A stretch of 64,000 nt of DNA from Leuctra nigra (lineage: Eukaryota > Arthropoda > Insecta > Plecoptera > Leuctridae): the NCBI GenBank assembly GCA_934045905.1, contig OW203767.1, forward strand, positions 26,358,785-26,422,784. Direction: 5' to 3'. A program made the translations under genes and the position numbers. Below are positions 59,500 through 64,000 of this stretch, piece by piece. The first letter of the stretch is position 1. Every line of letters begins with the position of its first letter. Below the pieces are notes generated by a model, which did no database searches, was not told where the DNA came from, and worked only from the letters and a program-made list of their open reading frames with translations.

Positions 59500-60438
59500 T
59501 ACCGTGAAGTGGGGATACTTTGCCATTGCAGGTAACTTTGCCAAAATTTCCAAGTTTTGTTAAAAAATGTCATATCTTGAAAAGTATACACATTAGAATG
59601 TTCCCGGTTGTTCTGGTGTATTTTCTGATGTTGTGTCTGTAATACTGACTGCAAAGTTCATGTGTGATGCTACAGGGAAGTTTTTTATTCTACTTTTAAT
59701 TAGTTGAAAATATTTCATCAAATTTGCACAATATAAATATTTGGTGTGTATTTCAAAAAGTTATGTGAATATTGACTTTAAACTTCAAGGAATTATAGCT
59801 TTGGGTTTAGTAAACAGTTTAAAACTTGTTGCACGCTCCTAACTTAAAAATGACGGGAGCAATCTTGCGAGGCAATGTTGCCCCGCAGTTTTTTAAAATT
59901 CTGGGGTAACTTTGCCATGGGTTGTCGGGGGGTGTCCTGGCCGACTTTTTTTTATTTTAATTTTTGTATATGGTAACCTTTATTGGTATTAATAAAAGAA
60001 AGGACAAATATGATGATGCTCTTTTCAACATTATAATCTATTCAATGACTGTAGAAAGCATAATTTACTGATAGGTGGTATATTTGCCCGTATGTAATAA
60101 TAAAGTAATAAAATAATATGAAAATGTATTTTTTTTAACTGTAGAACATCTATCATGTCATGTAGACTGGCAAAGTTAACATGTGGGGGTATATTTGCCT
60201 ATTACCATCAATTTTACACTGTTGGCAAAGTAACCCCATGAGGGGGCAACTTTGCCACTTATTTAATAAAAAATAAAAATAGCTAGTCATTTTTTTATGA
60301 AACATATAAATTTGGAAAAATGTTCTCAAAGGATATACTAATACCACTGCAAGCTCAAAAACTAAAATTTCTAACCCCATCACTGTTATATTTGGCAAAA
60401 TGTGCAAAAACCTGGCAAAGTATACCCACTTCACGGTA
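59500..60438. mobile_element. Tc1/mariner-like non-autonomous element with CTTTGCC repeats
   Basis: Inverted ends CCGTGAAGTGGGGATACTTT and its near complement, each flanked by TA (59500-59501, 60437-60438). The interior repeats AACTTTGCC / GGCAAAGT many times. About 935 bp, no transposase. Confidence 0.7.
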
Positions 60439-62160
60439 CGTTTTTGGTAAAAATGAGGTAGAAGTTAACGAAAAAATAGTGATGTAATCGTTTATTAGTC
60501 TTCCGAACCAAAATTATGAGTGCACCAAAAACTATCTTATACGAGAATTATGTGTATTTTCTGTCCGAGGGAGTATTGCACAATTAACGAAACAAAAGGC
60601 TTGAATTGGGATAATTTTTTTAACAATCCCTCAATTTAACGAAAGGGAGTTCTAGTAGGTACCTAGGTACTTCTTCACATTCTAATTATTATAACACATA
60701 CATATTTAGCCAACAATACAAAGACAATTAGAATAAATTTCCTACACAGAGAAAAATGGTAGCTGTTTTGGCGCAAAAAATGAAGCCAAAACCGGGTGCA
60801 TCACGAGCAGCTCAACAAAAAGCCATTTCAGCTATTGGTCTCTCGTGAAGAAACAGAGTTGAAAAAGTGAAGCCGTTTTGAGCACGTCGAGTTCCAAATC
60901 AGCAGCAAAATAGGAGCTAAAAAGCTATTACAGCATTTGAAATTCCTAAAATAGCGCACTGGTTTATGCTCACTGAGCCGGAATTGGCTAACCTTGCTTC
61001 CCAAGCAGTACTGTATTGGCGCGCAGTAAACCCGTTTTGGTGCATAAATTGAGAGCCAAAATGAGCTATACAATACCAAAATGGTTCGACCTAGAGCTAT
61101 TTCAGAACACCATTATTGCATCAAATTGGCACCTGTAAGAGCCAAAATGAGCTACTCCTGCATTTTGTGTGGTGGGTGGGGTGAAGAGAGGGGGTGGAGG
61201 GGAAAAATATATATACAATAATATAAAATAGGTAAATAAAACATTTATTAGATAATTGGAATAGTTTGAGGAATGCATTCTTATAACCAACAACTATAAT
61301 GATTAGAATATCCACATTTCAAGTTATATTAGTTCAAAACATTGTCTAGATTCGCACCAATGGTAACTTCCTTGATTCGCAATGACAACGTAAACCGAAA
61401 TTCACACGGAACACCCACAGTTTACTATTACTTTGACGCAAAAGGATAGAGCCTTTTGTATTCCCCAGGACAAGTTATTAAATAGTCAATATACCGATAG
61501 ACAGAATTCAGTAAAACATCAACAGAATTTAATAAAACGGAATTCGAGCCTCGACGGGGTCTTTCGCACTGAACAACGGGAACGGCACTGTGTCGACTGA
61601 CCAGAAGAACGATAATCCGGCAATTGGCTCCGATGTCTTGAGTCGAGGAGGTTTGTTGCCGTAAGAGTCGCAGCGAACAGTCGGGTGTTCCTCTGGAACA
61701 GACGCTATGTTTCAAAAAGAGCATTTCTTTTAATATAATTATAAATATAACCATATAATTTTAATTTTTATAGACATTAGTTTTTCAATAGGTAGGTTAC
61801 TAGATGCAAGATTTTAAACAGTTGATCAGGACTACCTAATTGCCATGGCAACAACCGGCATTACTTGATTGACCATTTATACTTAATATTGGCTTTAGCA
61901 GAGTACCTACCTATTGAAAAACTGGTCTTTAATCAAGTCAGTAATGTGGGTGTACTAAAATTATAAAATTATGAAAACAGTCAAGAAAAAATGAATTAGG
62001 TAGGCCCTAAGAGAGAAGAAAATTGAACAAATAGGTAGGTAGGTATGAAAAGTAAAATGACCAACATTTATAAATATAATCTTGACTACATGTAGGTAGT
62101 AGGATCTAATTGAAAGACTTGTTGGTTTTGGTAAGACAAAAAATTATATACCTATTATAG
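60439..62160. other. Intergenic DNA with small MITE-like elements
   Basis: 60743-61173 repeats GAGCTATTTTGGC / GCCAAAATGAGCTA with loosely inverted ends ACACAGAGAAAAATGG and CATTTTGTGTGG. 61779-61923 is a small inverted-repeat element. ATTGCCATGGCAACAA at about 61841 is an RFX X-box-like palindrome. Confidence 0.45.
61779..61923. repeat. Small MITE, 145 bp
   Basis: Perfect 19-bp inverted ends AGTTTTTCAATAGGTAGGT and ACCTACCTATTGAAAAACT. Non-coding. Confidence 0.8.
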
Positions 62161-62374
62161 GTACACTCGACAATTCATAAAACGGTATTTGAAAGAAATG
62201 GATTGTCTGAAAAAATGTGATGGCATCATCTGATGAAGTTTATACTTACTGGTCATCTACCTCTAGTATGTGAGCTCTGATTTCATTGATAATAGCAATT
62301 ATTGATTGTCAATGAACCTGACCAGCAGCCAATCTGTTTCGTTCAAATACCGTTTTATGAATTGTCGAGTGTAC
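62161..62374 (+). repeat. MITE-A copy 3
   Basis: Best preserved copy: 33-bp perfect inverted ends starting GTACACTCGACAATTCATAA. Followed after 7 bp by a MITE-B copy, the same order and orientation as at 2915-3341. Confidence 0.9.
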
Positions 62375-62381
62375 CTAGTAG

Positions 62382-62611
62382 GTACTTTTGGTACAACTAA
62401 AATTGATTGTTCAATAAATCTGATTGACTGAATGTTAGATCGCATCATCAGAACTCAGAAGTGAGTACAAGCGATCTTCTTGTCTCACTCTAGTAGGTGA
62501 CCTCTCATTTCAATGATACAAATAAAATAACAAGCTTTCCATACCAATCAAAGCTTGTTATTACAAAAATTTGTTCACAGCTCAATTTTTTGAGTCGAGT
62601 GTTGAGTGTAC
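62382..62611 (+). repeat. MITE-B copy 3
   Basis: Left end GTACTTTTGGTACAACTAAA, right end TCAATTTTTTGAGTCGAGTG then GAGTGTAC. Contains an extra AACAAGCTTT palindrome near 62530-62570. Confidence 0.78.
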
Positions 62612-62837
62612 TTTCATAGTACTAGGGACTTCAAATTAAAAAAGAATAGTTACCTAAGCTACCTATAAAAGATGGAAAATTGTGTGAGGGGTATTTATCT
62701 CCCATTTTAATCTGGGAGTTAAAATTCTCCCATAACCTTTCAACATATTTTTTGTCCTTAATTTAAAATTATTGCCTTACAAAATTACATTATAATTATG
62801 TAGAAACTATTAGGTATTGGTTTGATTGCAATAATAC

Positions 62838-62972
62838 CTGTGAAGAAGTATTCATCAATCTTGTGTGCCGCATGCTCTGTTATGTAGACTACAATTCCCG
62901 GCCTGCCCTCGATGACAAAAGAGAAGATTCAGAAACAGCTACCACTCGAGAAAATTCCCAGATACCTACATG
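62838..62972 (-). CDS. Candidate exon c of a minus-strand gene
   Basis: Acceptor TTTTTCTACTTTCAG (strong) and donor GTATTA on the minus strand. In the frame set by the upstream exons it reads CRYLGIFSSGSCF, a TGA, then IFSFVIEGRPGIVVYITEHA and on to the donor. Either the protein ends at the TGA or the exon is broken. Not recognised. Confidence 0.25.
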
Positions 62973-63067
62973 CTGAAAGTAGAAAAAAACAATTTTAGAT
63001 CATATTGCGAGTTAATTATGGCAAACCGAGTTTTGTTAATCATATTTGCTTCATATTGTTTGCTTAC

Positions 63068-63150
63068 CAGTTCTATGAATTTCAATGCCGGTAATTGTCG
63101 ACATGAAGGAGACTATACCAATCACTTCTTTTTGACGTTTCATTGTCTTA
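63068..63150 (-). CDS. Candidate exon b of a minus-strand gene
   Basis: Minus strand: acceptor CGAAAGCAG, frame KTMKRQKEVIGIVSFMSTIT then GIEIHRT, donor GTAAGC at 63067-63062. The intron before it would be only 49 bp; an alternative is a longer exon from the acceptor AATGCAG at 63198. Protein-like but not recognised. Confidence 0.3.
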
Positions 63151-63199
63151 CTGCTTTCGTTCATCAACACGTCGAGCTCGAGCGTCGTTGCCCTCTTAC

Positions 63200-63313
63200 T
63201 GCATTAACTTCAAGTCATCGGGATCGTTCAATTCTGTATCGGTAACAGAAATTGTGTGCTGAACATTTTCTTCTTCCATGTCATGTTCTCTTGGTTCAAG
63301 TTGCCAATGTTAT
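63200..63313 (-). CDS. Candidate first coding exon a of a minus-strand gene
   Basis: Minus strand: acceptor ATTTTATTTTCCAG, a 34-bp leader, ATG at 63279, then MEEENVQHTISVTDTELNDP and DDLKLM, with donor GTAAGA at 63199-63194. The ATG is the first after an in-frame TAA. The leader shows that a non-coding exon lies upstream, toward the window edge. Confidence 0.35.
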
Positions 63314-63779
63314 CTGGAAAATAAAATAAAATACTCACTTTGTGTTGAATTAAAACACTAAATGCTCGCCCTTAAAATCCACATTAGTAGTAGTACTACT
63401 TACGTACATACGTAACTTATCAAACAACATCGGAAATCACAGAGATGAGTGCTAAAGAATGAACAATGACATTACCTATGACACTCACTCATGTGACTTG
63501 GTCTAGGTAGTTTCTACAGGTACTAGGACCTATCTTAATTCAGCATATGTAGTGTATAGTGTTGGTTTATCGTGTAGGTATGTGTAATAATGTGTTGTAA
63601 CTTGTGGATCAACACAGCACACATGAATAGGTTAGAGTTTTTCATGTTGAGACCAACAAGTAGGTACCTAGGTAGGTACGAAATTGTATTGATAGCTACT
63701 TTATTTTACAAGAGGTATTATAAGGAACATCATGCATAAACATTTGCAACATTATTACTTGCCTTTTATAAGATATTAC
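63314..63779. other. Possible intron of the minus-strand candidate gene
   Basis: AT-rich with TAGGTACCTA repeats; no coding signal seen. Confidence 0.35.
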
Positions 63780-63960
63780 GTACAATTCTTCGTTCTTCCA
63801 CATAATGTCCAGCGTTGTAACTGAAATATAAACACAGCTGACTACACTGACGTGACGCGACTGACGAGTGACGACTTGCGCGTTGCTTTGCTCAACAAGG
63901 CGGCAGTGGGGCGGGCGCGGTAACGGTCAAATTTAAAAATAGGAGTTGACTTGCGCTATT
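63780..63960 (-). promoter_or_regulatory. GC-rich promoter region for the minus-strand candidate gene
   Basis: GGGGCGGGCG (GC box) at 63908-63917 and TGACGTGACGCGACTGACG (CRE/ATF-like) at about 63849-63867 lie in the only CpG-rich patch of this end. An acceptor-like TATATTTCAG followed by GAATTGTAC and GTAATA near 63780-63830 on the minus strand could be a further small exon. Confidence 0.4.
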
Positions 63961-64000
63961 TTGGACATCATTTTGCCATTTCGAGCCACATCTAATACAT

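Noticed and set aside
62970..63245. 91-codon + strand ORF
   Set aside because: Overlaps the minus-strand candidate exons, has no promoter or splice support and looks like an antisense frame.
1..64000. Viral insertions, rRNA genes or intact tRNA genes
   Set aside because: No viral protein, rRNA core or complete cloverleaf recognised; the two tRNA-like sequences have abnormal anticodon arms.

Overview
The window is eukaryotic nuclear DNA from an arthropod, most likely an insect. Genes are split by GT-AG introns, and GC-rich exons sit in AT-rich DNA packed with transposable elements. The gene content matches single-copy animal genes. The repeated TAGGTA/TACCTA motifs and dense hAT, piggyBac and LINE content would suit a hemipteran or another large-genome insect, but I cannot fix the order.

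Three host genes are well supported, all on the + strand. (1) Positions 521-21366 hold a 12-exon myotubularin-related phosphoinositide 3-phosphatase of the MTMR3/MTMR4 type, with PH-GRAM, an active CX5R phosphatase, a coiled coil and a C-terminal FYVE finger; it predicts 1049 aa. (2) Positions 34075-36790 hold a 4-exon, 295-aa type II membrane sulfotransferase of the WSCD/CG9164 family. (3) Positions 39256-43913 hold a TMEM248 homologue of 283 aa, with an ETS-motif promoter and a non-coding first exon. Two weaker loci are proposed: tandem small ORFs behind a CpG-rich, YY1-motif promoter at 56.4-57.4 kb, and a set of minus-strand exons at 62.8-63.3 kb.

Mobile DNA fills most of the rest. A full-length LINE lies antisense in MTMR intron 6 (about 11.08-16.08 kb). 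Its ORF1 (PHD finger, SGNH esterase, CCHC knuckles) and ORF2 (endonuclease, reverse transcriptase) are in the same frame, separated only by an amber codon in the tobamovirus-type readthrough context UAG-CAR-YYA. A piggyBac element with an intact, intron-containing transposase sits at 28.1-30.8 kb inside inverted arrays of a CTATTCGCACCG motif. Ten hAT-type non-autonomous elements have exact 8-bp target duplications, including one nested inside another. There are also foldback elements, two related MITE families, a three-copy 0.8-0.9 kb dispersed repeat, a Tc1/mariner-like TA-flanked element, minisatellites and two tRNA-like (SINE head) sequences.

Layout: 0-21.4 kb is the MTMR gene with intronic transposons; 21.4-28 kb is its 3' flank and AT-rich DNA; 28-31.2 kb is piggyBac; 34-37.3 kb is the sulfotransferase; 38.9-44.5 kb is TMEM248; 44.5-56 kb is transposon-rich intergenic DNA; 56-58.5 kb is the smORF locus and a minisatellite; 59.5-62.6 kb is MITEs; 62.8-64 kb is the minus-strand candidate gene with a GC-rich promoter at the edge.
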